Shown here: positions 49,583 through 62,781 of the stretch, piece by piece
Numbering within the stretch: position 1 is the stretch's first letter
How the letters are laid out: each line of letters begins with the position of its first letter
Source of the DNA: Carettochelys insculpta
Lineage: Eukaryota; Chordata; Testudines; Carettochelyidae
Assembly: GCF_033958435.1 (NCBI RefSeq)
Contig: NC_134137.1
Location: 229,131,501-229,195,500, forward strand
Reading direction: 5' to 3'
DNA length: 64,000 nucleotides
Notes under the pieces: generated by a model
Told to the model about the DNA's origin: nothing
What the model saw: only the letters and a program-made list of their open reading frames with translations
The model's database searches: none
Made by a program: the position numbers and the translations under genes

Positions 49583-52119
49583 TAATTACTTGTAAAGACA
49601 GGTAAAGTCCCATCCAGGGTATTTGCCTGTTTGGTCCTGTCAGGGATTTGGGCTGAGCTGGCGGAGGGCAGGCATTGTGGTCTATTTGTGCAGGGCTTGG
49701 GCTCATTTTCCAATTGTCCTGGGCCAATGTCTTGAGTCCTGCAAAGACCTTTGCACTCAAAGCACAGCTTCTTCCTTGCATTCTTCTGCTCATCCACCGG
49801 CGGGTCTGGCCAGCTGTCCATGATGATTGGGAAGAGTGTGGGAGGGAGGGTCTGGGGTGGGTTCTACTATCACTGCACAGAATCTTGCCCTGCTGAACTG
49901 TCTTATTTTGCCCTATGTTGCATTATGTTGTCTACTGAGCTGCTTGCTCTGTGTCCAGCACCACTAGGCATCCTGGTCACGACCCTTTCTGGGCATCAGC
50001 TTTGCCATGTCCACAAAAAGGTCTTTATTAGGGTGGCTGCAAAGAGCTTCCCATACTGACCCTTCTCCCCAGAGAGCTGTGAGATCTAGGCAACTGCAGA
50101 GCTCCACACAGCTGTGTAAGGCACAGTAAGGATGCATGAGACCAGACCCTTGGGCAGCTGATGTTCCCACATGGCCACTGGGAGGCAATTTAAAGCTACA
50201 CCCAGGGAGCGCCATAGAGGTTAGGTGTTGCAGAAAGTAGTACCTATAAGGCCCACAACAACAATATCCTGTGGCCTTCTGATTTGTCCCCAGACTCTGT
50301 TTAAACCTGGAGGGCGCCTCAGGAAGTTGTGTGGTTGCCCAGGCCGACTCCTGGCTTGTAGTGACTCCAGACCTCACCTGGCTTCCTGATCTCCAGGCTC
50401 TGAACCCAGCCGGACTCTGACCCTGACTCCTGGCTCATGACTCCAGTTTGGTGCTTCCTCTGATCTCTGACTCTGACCAGGTGGCCCTGACTATGATTTT
50501 TTTACCTGTCTGCCCTGGCTCTTGGGATGACTCAGATCCCTGCTTGCTGATCACTGACTTGTGGCCATCCTTTATCAGTGGATACCAGACCAACCGTGAC
50601 CCTAGTGGAGACCACCTATGCCCCAGTCCCTTACAGACAAGAATGATACACTGGGATCCAGGGGCAAATGGGCAAAATCTGGCCTGTACCAGTTACTAAA
50701 AGTATTGTGCTGGAAACTTGACACCAGAGCATGGAGGGGCACACAGATAGACTGTCAGGTCAGTAATGGTCAACCTGCAAAGCACTGTGGGATAGGAGTA
50801 GGGAGCATACAAAAAGTGGCGAGCAGCGATTCCATTCACCGAAGCAGCAGACCACACTAATTCAATTCAAGGCAAACCTCATCTACTCTGCAAGAGGTCT
50901 CCGGAATTCCCAAAAGTGCAGTTAACCTGCAGTGATGCATTTGCACGGCGCAGATTACATCAGTTGGATCTGGTTTAAATAACCACCATGTAGACACGGG
51001 CATTCAGAGCCTTCAGCCTAAAGTGTGCTCCTTACCCACTAATATAGTTGTGTTTGGAATATTCTGTTGCTAACTCTGCCATCTCTGCCTGATACATTTA
51101 CAAATATGTGGAGTAGACTGTGCGTGTGGGCTGGGAGATGGGAGGGGAGTTCCTGTTTGGAGACACAAAGGTTGAGAAAGGAAATTTACTGTTTCTTACC
51201 CAACCAAAGTTGCAATCCAGTTATGCAAGGATTCAAACAGGAAGGGGGAATCCTATTCCAGCAGCAGGCCTTGATAACTCATAGTCCTGCTACCTTTTGA
51301 GTGCAACGTGGCAGTGATACCAGTCAGTTGGGAGCTGTGACCTTAGGCAACCCTGAGTTCCCAGCCTCCACGCTACTGCAATAATATTTTGTGCAAAATA
51401 TGCCCTTAATATATCCTAACAATGCAAATAACACACTGGTCATTATCCTTGTAAAATAAATCTAATGTTATATGTGAAGTTCTGAATTCCCCCTGTAGGA
51501 TGTTTCTAGAACATTTTTAACCCTAGAATAGATAAAAGTAATTAACAGGCCTGTTCGAGACAAAGGAGTGTGAGTTTACCCCAGCGTACATATTAGCAGT
51601 AGACAAAGCAATCAAGTGAGCTGGGGGGTTATTCTGATTCTGGGCTCGATTGGCAGAGAATTAATATAGCTTCTGCATGGGAGACACGGGAGAACTGAAT
51701 TCTTGGGAACCCTTTAGGTTTTATAAGACACAGACATCTGTCCGGAGATGTGAGGAAAAGAGATTCTATCTTTATTCTTCTCCTTAGGGGACAAATAAAC
51801 CAAACCACTGTATCTATGTGAAGTGTCTGGGCCAAGGTATTCAGTAAAAAGCAGGTGAATGAGAGACATTATCCTGAGTAAAGACTATATTTTGTTAGAT
51901 TAATTTTTAGGCTTTCTGGTGTGTGTTTTCACTTTTATTTGTGTATAACATCCCCTACCACTATCCCTTTTGTGTAGTATCGCTCACTCCAATCTCTTTT
52001 GTTAATAAACGTATTTTGCTTTTGTTATAAACCCTCATTGCTGGGTAAGTTCAGGACAGCGGGTACTTCTAGAAAACTAAACGGTGCAGTGTTCTGCTGG
52101 CTTTGTAAAACCAGCAAAC
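49583..52119. other. Unassigned sequence
   Basis: 50385-50480 is a degenerate run of GACTCTGACC / CTCCTGGCT units. 50985-51000 ends ATGTAGACACGGGC, possibly a MITE end. No gene recognised. Confidence 0.4.
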
Positions 52120-52830
52120 CAAAGCGTGACGAGGGTTTCTTCTCAGGACTGGATGGTGACATCTCCTGGTAATTCTGGGGATCAGCTTTGTCAGGCCGAC
52201 GTCCCTTCTGGCGGCTGCACTCCATCACTCTGTCTCTTTTTCTCGCTGAGGCTCCTCTCTTGTTCCCGGACCTGCAGCCTCCTCTTTATGACTCAGCCTT
52301 CTGGCCTGGTCATGAGTTTCCCCTTCCAGGAGAGGCGTCCAAGTCCCACATCACCAGAGGTCTCAGGCAGTCTTTCCTTTCACCGCCCATGCCACTGTCC
52401 CCACAGTGGCTGCTAGGGGGCCCCAGCCCTGCCTTCTACTCCAGATCCAACTCAGTAGCTCAGGTCTGTTCCCACCTGAATGCTGCTGCCTTTCCCTGAG
52501 CACACTCCTACCTCCTTTGGGGGTCTTCTAACCCAAACTCCATCTTCCTAGGAAGTGACTGTAGGGCTACCTTGGCTCTGTTGTCCACAAACCCACATCC
52601 CTTGTCTCAGGGAGCAACTGCAGACTGCAGCCCTCCACTGTTGTCAGCCTTATGGCTTTGTAAAAGCCCCACTAGTTCCCTCATAGATAAGCTTCCTTCT
52701 AATGAGCTTCCTTTAGCTTAAATCTCTCTGTTTTGCCGGCTGGCTGGCTGAATGGGCCCATGTGTCCTAGCTCACCTCTTGCAGGGCCAGTGTGGGAAGT
52801 ATTCCCCATCACACTCACACTTTCTTTGTG
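52120..52830. mobile_element. LTR-like repeat related to 34.24-34.95 kb
   Basis: It shares ordered short blocks with 34240-34950 (see that entry). It has pyrimidine-rich left and central parts. No coding region; divergence is high. Confidence 0.35.
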
Positions 52831-53462
52831 AGGGTCCAGTGAGAGGCACTGATCCTTGCAGTAGGATGACTTTGAGGTGAATTCAGGGCTGAAAGTAGGT
52901 TAGCCTGCAAGCACTGACCGTGTTGGGCAAAGCCGGGCGAGATTTGTGAGCTCCTGGCAGGCTGTAGGGGTTGAAGCTCTGGACTGCATTTGCACAGCTA
53001 CAAGACAGCCAGGGTTACAAAGCAGATAATGGTGGAACCAAATAGTGGCCTGTGTGAACTCCCAAATGTCACAGGAGCACAGACGTTCGGGGGGTGTGCA
53101 GGGAGGTGCTGCTCTGGTGTGTGTATCTCCAGTGCTCCTGGAGGCATTCTGCCTCCCTGGAAACCGGGGCAGGCAGGGTACATCTGGGAGCTGCCATTAG
53201 TGAAGAGCGTCTCCTCCTACCACGATCGTAGCTGTGTATTACAAGAGAGACCACTGGCTCTGATGAAAGCAAAACCTCCACATCCAACATGGGGATGGAG
53301 GTCGTCATCATCATCATCTTCATCATCATCATCAATAACCGTGGGCTCAGGGCCCATTGCTGTCTGATGCCTCCCTCACTATTTCCTTCCACCTTTCCCT
53401 GTCCAGTGCAGAGTGGCTTGAAATGATGTACCACAGCTTGCCGTGCTTTCTCCATTCCTGAC
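52831..53462. other. Anonymous sequence with (CAT)n
   Basis: (CAT)n microsatellite at 53304-53335, about ten units. No gene. Confidence 0.55.
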
Positions 53463-53597
53463 AATTTTTAAACAAGAACTGGATGTTTTTCTCACAATAG
53501 GCTCTAGGAATTATTTTGGGCAAGTCCTTTGGCCTGTGTTACACAGGAAGTCAGACTAGAGGATCACCGGTTCCTTCTAACCATGCAGTCTATGTGC
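53463..53597 (+). mobile_element. CR1 LINE 3' end
   Basis: 'aacaagaactggatgttttt', 'ggcctgtgttacacaggaag' and 'tcagactagaggatc' follow the CR1 3' UTR order and end near 'agtctatgtgctc'. Truncated, non-coding. Confidence 0.75.
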
Positions 53598-54353
53598 TCT
53601 GCCAATTACCTCGGGACAGCTTACAGTTTGTCTCGAACCATAATTTAATGTAAAGACACTAGGCCAGATTCATCTCGGCTGCGTGTCTCCACTGACGTTC
53701 CCTGGAATTATGTGAGATATGCCTTTGACTCAGCGACTTCAGTGAATTATCCCTTGGTGGAATTTGATGCCTTCACGTGAATTGAGTTACACCAGTGATT
53801 AATTTGGTCCACAGCAGAAGAAAATTCCTGTTTGGGAAAAAAAAAAAAAAAGGCATCTGCTCTCCAGGAGAGAATGGAGGCAGGTACTGGGGACCAGAAA
53901 TAACATGAAAATAATAAAGGACTTTTTTACAAACAAAACAAAAAACAAAACGAAAAACCAAACCAAACCCCTAGTTTCTAACAGCTGGTCGCCAGTTGCC
54001 CTCTGACACAGACACATAAAAGGGAAGGAGTGAGTCCTGTACCAGCAGGGATCACTGGAAGAAATGCAGCCCTCATAAATCAAGGTGGCACTGTTACATA
54101 GCTTTAGCACAATGAAGTGCATGTGTGCAAGGGCGCCTGAGGAGGAACCCCACTTGCTGTCTGGGTGCAAACATATCCTGCCCTGAGCACAGGCGCACTC
54201 GGAAAGCCTGAGCCAAGGACTGTTGGTAATGTGTGGTTCCCCTTTTGCACTCAGAGATGGACAATCAGAGCTCAGACTTGGCGGGAGAGCCTGAAACAAT
54301 CTGTGGGGTGGGCAGGAGCTGCAGCAAGGAGTCCCAGGCAAGACAGGATTGTC
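53598..54353. other. Anonymous sequence
   Basis: A-run at 53838-53853 and AAAAC-rich sequence to 53970; nothing else recognised. Confidence 0.5.
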
Positions 54354-54967
54354 AGGCTGTGGCTACATGGCGTGCCTCTTTTGCTGCCTTGTAGCATTAC
54401 ATGTCCATATACTGCGCCCCCCCCCCACCCAGCATGCTTATAAAAGAGCAGCGTAGGCCTCTGGTGTGACTTAGGTGAGTAAAGACACACCTGAAGCATG
54501 TGGGCATGTAACTGGATACTGATCTGACGTGGCTCCCCACTTTGCCCAGCTGTGCAGCGCCACATGTGCTGTTTTTACCTGGATAGTGCCCTGCTGCTTC
54601 CTGGAGGCTGGAGCCTTTTATAATGTCACAAGGCAGGATGCTGGTGGCTCCCTGCTGCTGGAGCCTTTCCCTGTGACAGAGGAAGGTTCTAGGAAAGAGG
54701 AAATGCTGCGGCAATGGGCAAAGACTTTGCCAGCTCGCTGCTACTGAGCCTTTTCCCCACTGCCTCCTCTCGGCCGGAGCCTTCTCGCCTTCAATGAAAG
54801 TCTCTGCCAGCCGACACCTGCAGAAGCTTTTCCCTGCTACGTCCCCACTACCTGAGACTTTACTCACTCCTGTAGCCGTGCTCCACAGGGTAAGCACAGA
54901 GTGCTTTTCCCTGGAGCGTGCAGCTACCCAAATGTTACATGCCATTGCATGCAATGTAGATATAGCC
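54354..54967. mobile_element. Harbinger-like MITE, 614 bp, TCA TSD
   Basis: It begins GGCTGTGGCTACATGGCGTG and ends, in reverse, GGCTATATCTACATTGCATG, with exact TCA at 54351-54353 and 54968-54970. The interior has repeated GGAGCCTTT-type units (54607, 54660, 54775). It is a different family from the CTACACGTG elements, with the same 3-bp target length. Confidence 0.8.
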
Positions 54968-54970
54968 TCA

Positions 54971-56811
54971 AAGAGCAGGCACTGCTGGGGACAAAGCAGG
55001 TGCTCACCAATACGGAGCTTAATGGAGAGAAAAGACAAAAAGTGAGTCAGACTGTCACTTACTAGCATGTGTAAACTAAGCCTAGAGAGGAGGCAAAGAG
55101 GCCATCACCCAACTCTACCCCACCAAATCACAGAGGCTAGGCACGAAAAAGGTCTCGTGCAGCACCCAATCCACGATCCCAGCAGGTGCTGGGTTATTCC
55201 AGTGAAACCCACCCTTTCCACAGGGCCAGGAACCCCAATATAGAATATAGAATATGGCTCTGTGTCACAGAACTATCTGTCACCAGGAGTGGAGCTCCCA
55301 ACCCACCCCATATGAAGTGCTAACCTCTCCTGATATAGCTCAATGTCAGGCTGAAAGTTTTTCCCAGTACACAGAGTTTTATTTCTTTTGCTCTCTCTCT
55401 ATTTGTTTTCCTTCCAGGCAACGCAAAGGCATGGTCATGGGCATCTGCCTCCCGGGGGGCGGGGGGGAGGGAAGCTAGGAGAGTGGCCAGGGCTGGGTGT
55501 AGGGTTACCAGATGTCCTGCAATTTGCAGAGCCGTCCAGCATTACAGTCAAAAGCCCCGTGTTCCACATCTTTCAAAAAATGTCCTGGGGGCACTGCCGG
55601 GGTCCCCCTCCTCCCAGGCAGGGATCCCATGCCTGGGGCTGCTGGCGGGGCTCCATGTTTTCTGCAAAATCTTTCTTAAAATCTGGCAACCCTGCTTGAG
55701 GGGAGTGGAATCCCCAGGAAGGTCAGGGCTGGCTGCGTGGCTCCCTGACCTTTGACGAAGGCCGGGGCAGGTCATGCAGCTTCCCAGGGACTCCTCCCTG
55801 CCCTGGCCCCTCTCCTTGTCTCCACCCTCCTGGCCATGGAGCTTGGCTCTGACTGGCACCTCCCCTCTCTGCCATAGCCTGCTGGTGGCAGCTGCTCCCA
55901 GCTCCTCCCCTCACCCACAACTGGAGGCAGTCCAGCTCTGCCCCACCAGAGCCACCCATAACAACCTCCCACAAGCTTTTCCTGGGCAGCAGACAGAACA
56001 AGGTTGCAGGGATGGAGGCAGGGGGAGGGGCCAGGGCAGTGGGGAGACCCAGAGAAGGCTGGGGCTGGCCGCAAGGCTTCCTCGCCTCCCGCGAAGAGGC
56101 GCAGGGGATGGGTTGGCGAGGGTAATGTGCAGGGGGCACAGCCCTTTAGTTATTTCCTTAATTTCATTCTATGCCTTTAGCTAATACCCCTTAGCCTGGC
56201 CTTTTCACCCTGCTTACCGGCTTCGAGCCGTGTAGATACTGGACGTGCCGCCCTTTTACTGCTGCAGAGACAAACGACGCAACCCTCCCCGCCACAACCT
56301 TGCCCAGAGACCCAGAAATTCTGTCAGCCCTCCTGAACCCACAACTGACTGGCAAGCCCACTGTGTGTGTACGTAAATCCACAACAGGGATGTGTGGGAG
56401 TTGGTGAGTGTACGTCGCCATTTCCCGGCCAAACACACTCCTCCCCATTCTCTTGGAGAAGATGACGTAACACAGAGGTCTAAGAATCTACAAGTGGTGA
56501 CTGTAGTTCTGGAATTGTGTGTGTGGGGGGCGGGGCGGGGGTGGGCTTGAGGGTTTTTTTTTGTTTTTGTGTTTTTTTGCGGTGATCTATTCATGCAGCC
56601 GACTTCCTGTGTCACCTACTTTTGCAATAACTATTTCTTGTCCCTCCCAAAAGATATGGATGGCTTTTAAATTGGCATCAGGCACCTTCCAAAAATAAAT
56701 CCCTTTATATTTGCCGTGGTTAGAATGCTCAGCTGACAGCCAGTCGGTTGCCATGCCCTAGATACATCACGCTATTTACTGAGGTGCCCATATTTGTCTC
56801 CTGTCAGGAGG
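54971..56811. other. Anonymous sequence; possible hAT MITE at 55500-55694
   Basis: 55500-55694 has ends TAGGGTTACCAGATGTCC and, in reverse, CAGGGTTGCCAGATTTTA, hAT-like, but the 8-bp flanks match poorly. The GC-rich 55700-56140 stretch has no recognisable exon. Confidence 0.4.
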
Positions 56812-57215
56812 GAGAGAGGTCTAGTGGTTAAAGCAAGGGTCCAAATTTGAGTCCCATCAGTGCTATTTTCTGGTCTGCCAGTGACTTAGCACGATCTTAA
56901 GCAAGTCGCTTTACCCTTCCTTTCATATTAATATAATATTATGGTCTTACATGGTGTTGGTATGAACCACTTTACTAGCCTCACAGTAACTAATTACTGG
57001 AGCAATGAACATACAGTCAGAGTGGTTTAACTGACAATCGTAAACCACAGAGTTGTAGATTAATGTCCTGTAAATGGTGTCTCAATGTGCCCATCTGTAA
57101 AAAGGATCTAAAATTATTTCCCTATCCTTATTTCTTATGGGTGGTGTGAGGTTTCATTGTCTGAGGTTGTACGGAGCATTGAGATCCCCAGGTGAAAGAT
57201 CTGAAATGTAGAGAG
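56812..57215 (+). mobile_element. MIR-like SINE, split by about 130-170 bp
   Basis: 'gtctagtggttaaagca' and 'gtccaaatttgagtccc' resemble the tRNA-derived head of MIR, and 'cttaagcaagtcgctttacc' its core. The tail 'ctcaatgtgcccatctgtaa' and 'gcattgagatccccaggtga' resumes at 57080. The gap from about 56930 to 57070 has unrelated AT-rich sequence. Confidence 0.6.
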
Positions 57216-58050
57216 AAATAAGTATACTCGCCTTTTTGGCAGGACTGTGTTTTTCATGTCACACCATGGCAGTGGTGTAAATTAGGTTGTCATTTGGCAT
57301 GCCTGGTTCTCTGAGTGTGGTACAAGGAAAACGTTTATAGGCCGCGAGGGTAGATTTTATGTTGTGTGACATAAACACTAGAGACGCTGTGCAGAGAGAT
57401 ATATGATACATGCAGTTTGTGGGCAAAGCAATATAATATGCACCTCTCTGCCACCGTGGGGTAGATCCCAGAGTGCACCTCTCAGAACAAGTCTATCCAC
57501 CGTCTTGAGATGCAGAGACATCAGCATCAATAAATACTGCAAGGTGGCCTAAAACAGCACAGCTCCTTTAGGGAAAATAGGGATGCTGATTAAGTGTTAT
57601 TTCCTGGTCTGTAAATTATCAGTTCCAAACCTCTTTGTGTGTTATCTATAAAATATTGGCCCTAGGCCTTTGTTATAAAGGGAAACTAATTTTAATGGCA
57701 GCCCTGTACACAGTAATTAATGCGCTACAAAGTGAACAACATCCTCCTTTTAAAAATTGTGGTACATGCTCTGCCTATTTTTTAAGGAAGTGCATGTGTG
57801 ACTGTATGCGTGCCATAGAGATATATGTGTTCATGTACTGACAGATGATCTCACCACTGTGATTTTTCAGCGTTAAGACATGCACTGGAGTGGCACAGTT
57901 AGGATCTAATTTGGCACATCAGACCAGTGATCTGTTTAGCACATAACTATGCTCTAACAGTGGTGAGTGCCAGCTGCTTTAGGAGCGACAAGAAACCCAA
58001 AGTGGACAATTCTGCAGTGCCAGAAGTTGCTTCCCCGCCTCCATCACTTA
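57216..58050. other. Anonymous sequence
   Basis: No gene or repeat recognised. Confidence 0.5.
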
Positions 58051-58957
58051 GGGTAGGTTTACACAGCAAAGTTATTTTGAAATAACTCTCCTAGCATCTA
58101 CACAATGCAACTGCTATTTTGAAATAATTTGAAAATAGCGGTTGGCTTATTTCAAAATCGGTGAACCTCATTCCACAAGGAATATCGCCTGTTTTGAAAT
58201 GGGGCTGTTAAGACAGGGGATACAGCCTATTTCAAAATAAAATGGCTGTATTTCAAAATAGGCCATACAGCTATGGTTACACTACCGAGTTTTAAAAAAA
58301 AAAATTGTGTTTTTAGAAATCCACGGAGCACGTACACCTAAAATGTGTTCTGTCGACAGTAAATCGGCAGAACGTGGCACTTTTTTCTGGCGGCCCTCTG
58401 AGGAGGCCATTTAGGGGCTTGAAGCAAATAGATTAAAAAAAAAAAATCTGTCAGGGATGGTGCTTGGCCCTGCTTAGAGGGCAGGGGACTGGACTGGACG
58501 ACCTGTCGAACTCCCTTCCAGTTCTGTGAGATGTGTACGTGTGTCTCTCCCAGACGAGGAGGAGCGCTTTTTTCAAAAGATGCTTTCGGAAAAAAAAACC
58601 CAAAGGCTTGTAGATGCTCTGGGGGTCCTTTTGTTGACAGAGCGGTCCACCATGGTGCCCTGGCACCAGCCAGCTGGAGGTGGGAGGTGCCCTGGGCACC
58701 CCAAGCACACCTCTATGCCTCTGGCCATGCTTAAAGGCACAGGGAGCCCTGGCAACCCTGTGGCAGGGAAGCTGAAAGCGTGGCGGGAGCACAGGCAACA
58801 CTCGTGCCCCTCTGAGCTCTCACAGCTGCACCCATGGAGCAGGGAGACAGCATTGCTGACAGCCAGCAGCTGTGAGTCCCCCTGGGGCTCCCCAGGGAGG
58901 CACCAGAGGGGTCTCAGGAGCCCCCTGTCCCATGAAATGCCAGGCTCCGTCCAAGGT

Positions 58958-59190
58958 GGAGCCAATCTCCGGGACCTCCTGGGCCTCTGGGGAGATGAGT
59001 CCGTGCTCCGGGACGTCACAGCACGGAGGAGGCATGCCCAGGCCTATGTCTGGCTCACATCAGGCTCAGCAGCATGTAACCACCCCGCCCGGACCCAGGA
59101 GCAGGGCCAGGCAAAAGAGAAAGAGCTACACCAGGGCTATGCTCGGGCCAGGGAGACAGCAAGGCAGTCGGGGCAGGACTATCCACCTGC
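58958..59190 (+). pseudogene. Harbinger Myb/SANT protein remnant
   Basis: ANLRDLLGLWGDESVLRDVT, ARRRHAQAYVWL and KEKELHQGYARARETARQSG align without gaps to LRDLLGLWSKEEVLQV, SKRRNADAFARL and KVKELRQGYSRARDTASQSG of the 10.5-kb copy. The tryptophan of the first helix (SWTEAE there) is lost here, and the CPFYRELRDILG block is broken (APLTKNCTAFSGAM). No credible ATG start remains in frame. The surrounding open frame is 260 codons, but only this block is convincing. Confidence 0.75.
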
Positions 59191-60779
59191 CCCTTTAACA
59201 AAGAACTGCACAGCCTTCTCGGGGGCGATGAGACACCTGCCACCAGCTCCCCTCTGGACACAGCCAGCAAGGCCCCCACCACCCTCAACAGACCTGAGGC
59301 CATAGAGAAGGAGCAGCCTGGGGCTGTGAGCCAGGCAGAGCCACAGCCAGAGCCACCCTCCAAACCCAGAGTCCAGCTATGGGACCCTTGTCATCACCAA
59401 GGCGTCGGCCTCCTCTAGCCAGGCCGTATTGAGCAGGGTGCCCCCCCTCAACCTCTTTGAGGGAACCCCCGGTAAGTACCGCACATGTCACACACCCCAG
59501 GGTGTGGGGGGGTGGGCAGCCACCTCTGCCATGGCGGGAAGCAGGCCAGCCACACGGCCGCTGGCGCCACCCCAGACACACCACAGAAAGCCACAGCTCC
59601 CAGCTCGCAGGCACACTCACAAGCCTTCGAAGGTCAGCCCTCACTCCCACGGATAGTGCCACGAGCCACATGTGTGGTGGGGGGAGCCCAGACCATGCCC
59701 AGTGAATGCATCTGCCCTGCGGGGACGCCCCAGTGTCTGGCATCCCCATAGGCCACTGGCACGTTGGACGCTGGGGGAGAGGAGAGGAGCGCAGCATTAT
59801 ACCCTTTCCCACTGGCACCAGGGGGGTCCCTGTGCGTCAGGGCCCACTGTGCAGGACACGCATGCCTGTGCTCCTGGGACATCCCCAGCCCTTGGCCCAG
59901 GGGTGGTGGCCACCACCCATAGGGTGTGGGGGCACAGCCTTTGGAACTGTGGTGCAGGAATGACTTACCGTCTCTCCCCTCTCATCCTTACAGCTGTGCC
60001 GTCTGAGGGCCAGGCAAGCCCCACCACACCACTGGGCCTGGCCAGCTCTGGGCAGGTTCTGGACCCACACAGTCCAGGAGTGGTGGAGGTGAGGGGTGGT
60101 GCACCATCATTGCTGCCAGGGCGGGCCTGTGCCTGGAGGTCCTGTCGGTGCCCTGAGGATGACACCTTCTGAACGTAAGTGGCTGCCCTCCAGTGCCAGA
60201 ACAAGCTTATGGAGTGGTGGCTGTGGGGGGAGCAGAAGGGCCAGGCATGGTGCATGCAGGCCTGGGCTGAACTCACGTTGCGCCATGGCACCATAACTGC
60301 CATCCTGCGGGAGCAGTCGGCCCGACCACCCATGCCTGCTTCCCCCACTCCCACAGCCCAGCTGCTCCCACAGCCCTGCCCCTGCCTTATTACCACCCCC
60401 CCCCCAACCCCAGGCTTCATGGAATTCGCCCTCTGGCTGATGGCCACAGTCAGCCCCATCAGCCCCATGGAGCAGTAGGTTTCCCCCCACTAAACCTGAG
60501 CTTGCTGAATCCCTCCCACCCTCATACCTCCCTGGGCTCCCAGTTCCAGCCCTGACGGGGACCACAAACCCACAGCAGGAGGGGATCCTGCAGCTGACAG
60601 TGCTCCATGCTCCAGGTCCCGCTTTCCTTTGGGGTCACCCCCTGCAGGACTAATGCCCCCCATCTCCTGTCCAAAGCCCCCCATCCAATTTGAGACGCCC
60701 TCCACCCCCATCCCAACCCCCATTCCAAAGTACAGTTTCCCAGAGGTGCACTTTGTAAATATTTTGTAGTTGCATTTAT

Positions 60780-62215
60780 TTTTGCATTAGTTCTTCAAAG
60801 TAAAGGTTTGATTTTGTACCACCCCCATTTCCCTCATCATTGTGGAGGGGCTGGAGAAGGACGGGTTGGTGATAAGAGGGGCCCTGGTGGGGAGGAGGCA
60901 GGGATGCGGGCCCACAGCCCTGCTGGGGATTCCCTGGGAGGCAGCCACTGGGGCTCTTGGGAGAAACTCTCCCGTAGGGCCTCCTGAATCTGCACCCTGT
61001 CCCTTTGGGCCTGGCAGGAAGAGTGGCCGCACCTGGCTGCCCATAGCCTAAGACAACGTTGGTTGTCTGCCCTGGGAGGAAGGCCTCTCGTGGAGGACAC
61101 AGCATGTTGCTCCCCCACATCCAGGTGGGTGAGGAGACACCAAAACGGTGCCAACAGAAATCTGAAGGCCCACTCCCCCTGCTTGCATACCTGGGTGAGA
61201 CAGCTGTTGAAGAGTCCCTGTGTGGGCTCCAGGTGCCCTAGGTAGGACCTCATGAGCCATGGCATGGGAGGAGTGGGGGGGGTAGGCAGCATCCCCACAG
61301 TGCATAGTGACATGGTTCCACCCCTGACCACCAGCTCCCGGGGGGCACATAGGTGCCCATCTGCATCCTCCAGAACAGGCTGGAGTTGCATAACACCCAC
61401 GTATTGTGTGCCTAGCCTGATCAGCTGACATAAATGTGGATGAACCATCCCTGGTGGTTGACCACTGCCTGCAGCACAATGAAGTGATACCCCTTCCTGT
61501 TGATGTAATGTCCCGCGCTGTGGTCCGGGGCACAGATGGGGATGTGAGTCCCATTGATCACCCTGAAACATTTGGGGAATCCCACGGTGGTGAAGCTGCC
61601 CATGACTGCATCTTGGTCAGCAATGCAGAGGACCCTCCAGAGCGGGAGCATGTTGATTGCCCTCACAACCTGCATGGCATGGATACTGAACACACATGTA
61701 AGCATGTGTGGGGGGTGGAGCTCCTGGTGGGCTCCCCTGCCTCCCACAGCCCCTTCATCCTGAGCCCTCATAGTACCCCCCCATGTGAGGCCACCCCTCT
61801 AGCAGGCCTGTGTGAGGGTGGGGTGGCACAGCCCCCCCAGGGATGGGACTTCCCCCAAACCCAGTCCCTGAGGGTCTCCCTGGTCCAGGATCTCCTCTCC
61901 CTGCCTCCCTGTGCAGAGTCTGTGACCTGAGTGTGGCTTACCTGCCTGAGGACAGACCCAGTGGTGGACTTCCCCATGCCAAACTGGTTTCCCATGGAGC
62001 AGTAGCTGTCCAGGGTGGCCAGCTTCCATAAGGCAATGGCTTTGCGCTCCTCCAGGGGGATGTGCGTCCCCTCCCTCCGGAGGGCCAGGTGCATAGCTCC
62101 AGAAACATCTCCTTCCTCATGCGGAAGTTCTGAACCCACTGCAGGTCATCTCACTCGCCCATGACCACCTGGTCCCACCACTACAAACTGGTGGGGTATC
62201 TCCACACCCCCTGAC
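60780..62215 (-). pseudogene. Harbinger transposase remnant with lost catalytic residues
   Basis: Pieces in three frames follow the order of the 10.5-kb transposase: FRMRKEMFLEL, KAIALWKLATLDSYCSMGNQ, FGMGKSTTG, then after a gap VVRAINMLPLWRV, TVGFPKCFRVINGTHIPICA, GHYINRKGYHFIVLQAVVNH, QGWFIHIYVS and GEWAFRFLLAPFWCLLTHLD. The first and second catalytic aspartates are asparagine (RVINGTH for GALDGTH, AVVNHQG for ALVDSRG); the glutamate position is kept. This protein could not have cut DNA even if the frames were joined. Confidence 0.8.
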
Positions 62216-62781
62216 CACAAGGTTGTGCTCCTCATCCCAGTGGAGGGCAGCCACTATCACACTGAGCAGCAGCCTGACCACAGAGTGGGTCCGGCACAAG
62301 ACCAGGGGCTGCTGTGGGTCCCATGGCTACGTGGCAGGGTCAGTTTCTCTATCTGGCAGCATTTAGACCCTGCACAGGCTCTGCATTGCTTCATGCAGCT
62401 AGGCAGGCCTCAGCGTGTGCAGGGAAGGGATGTTTGGGAGGAGCCCTATAACGGTACATGTGGCTGTTCTGTCAAGGGAGTGGCCAGGGCTGTGTGGCCA
62501 GTCTCTGTTAGAACAGATCACTTTTTCAATTCAGTTCCATGTGTGGCCGCAATCTGGCAACAGAAGTTTTGTCAGAAGATCTCTTCCAACAGTAACTTCT
62601 GTCAGTGCGTCGCTTTAGTGTAGACATAGCCTATGTGTGTAGATGATGTACTTCAAAATAGCTAAGTGCTATTTAGAAAGGCATTTTTGTGTGTAGCTGT
62701 GTTATTTTGCATTAAGCTATTTAGGAATAGCTCTTCCGGAATAGCTTATTTCAAAATAAGGCTGCCGTGTACACACGCAGG

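Larger units (their letters stand above)
58269..62631 (+). mobile_element. Older Harbinger element, degraded, about 4.36 kb
   Basis: It begins AGCTATGGTTACACTACCGA and ends, in reverse, GGCTATGTCTACACTAAAGC. Flanks TAC and TAT differ at one base. It has the same gene order as the 10.5-kb element, Myb-like gene on + and transposase on -, but its termini beyond the shared GTCTACAC differ, so it is a related family. Both genes carry many frame breaks and substitutions. Confidence 0.75.
58051..62778. mobile_element. TTTTGAAAT-type MITE split by an old Harbinger
   Basis: The left arm starts GGGTAGGTTTACACAGC and runs into TTATTTTGAAATAACTC. The right end, in reverse, is GCGTGTGTACACGGCAGC then CTTATTTTGAAATAAGC. 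The left part (58051-58268) and right part (62632-62778) together make about 365 bp, interrupted by the 4.4-kb Harbinger. Confidence 0.65.
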
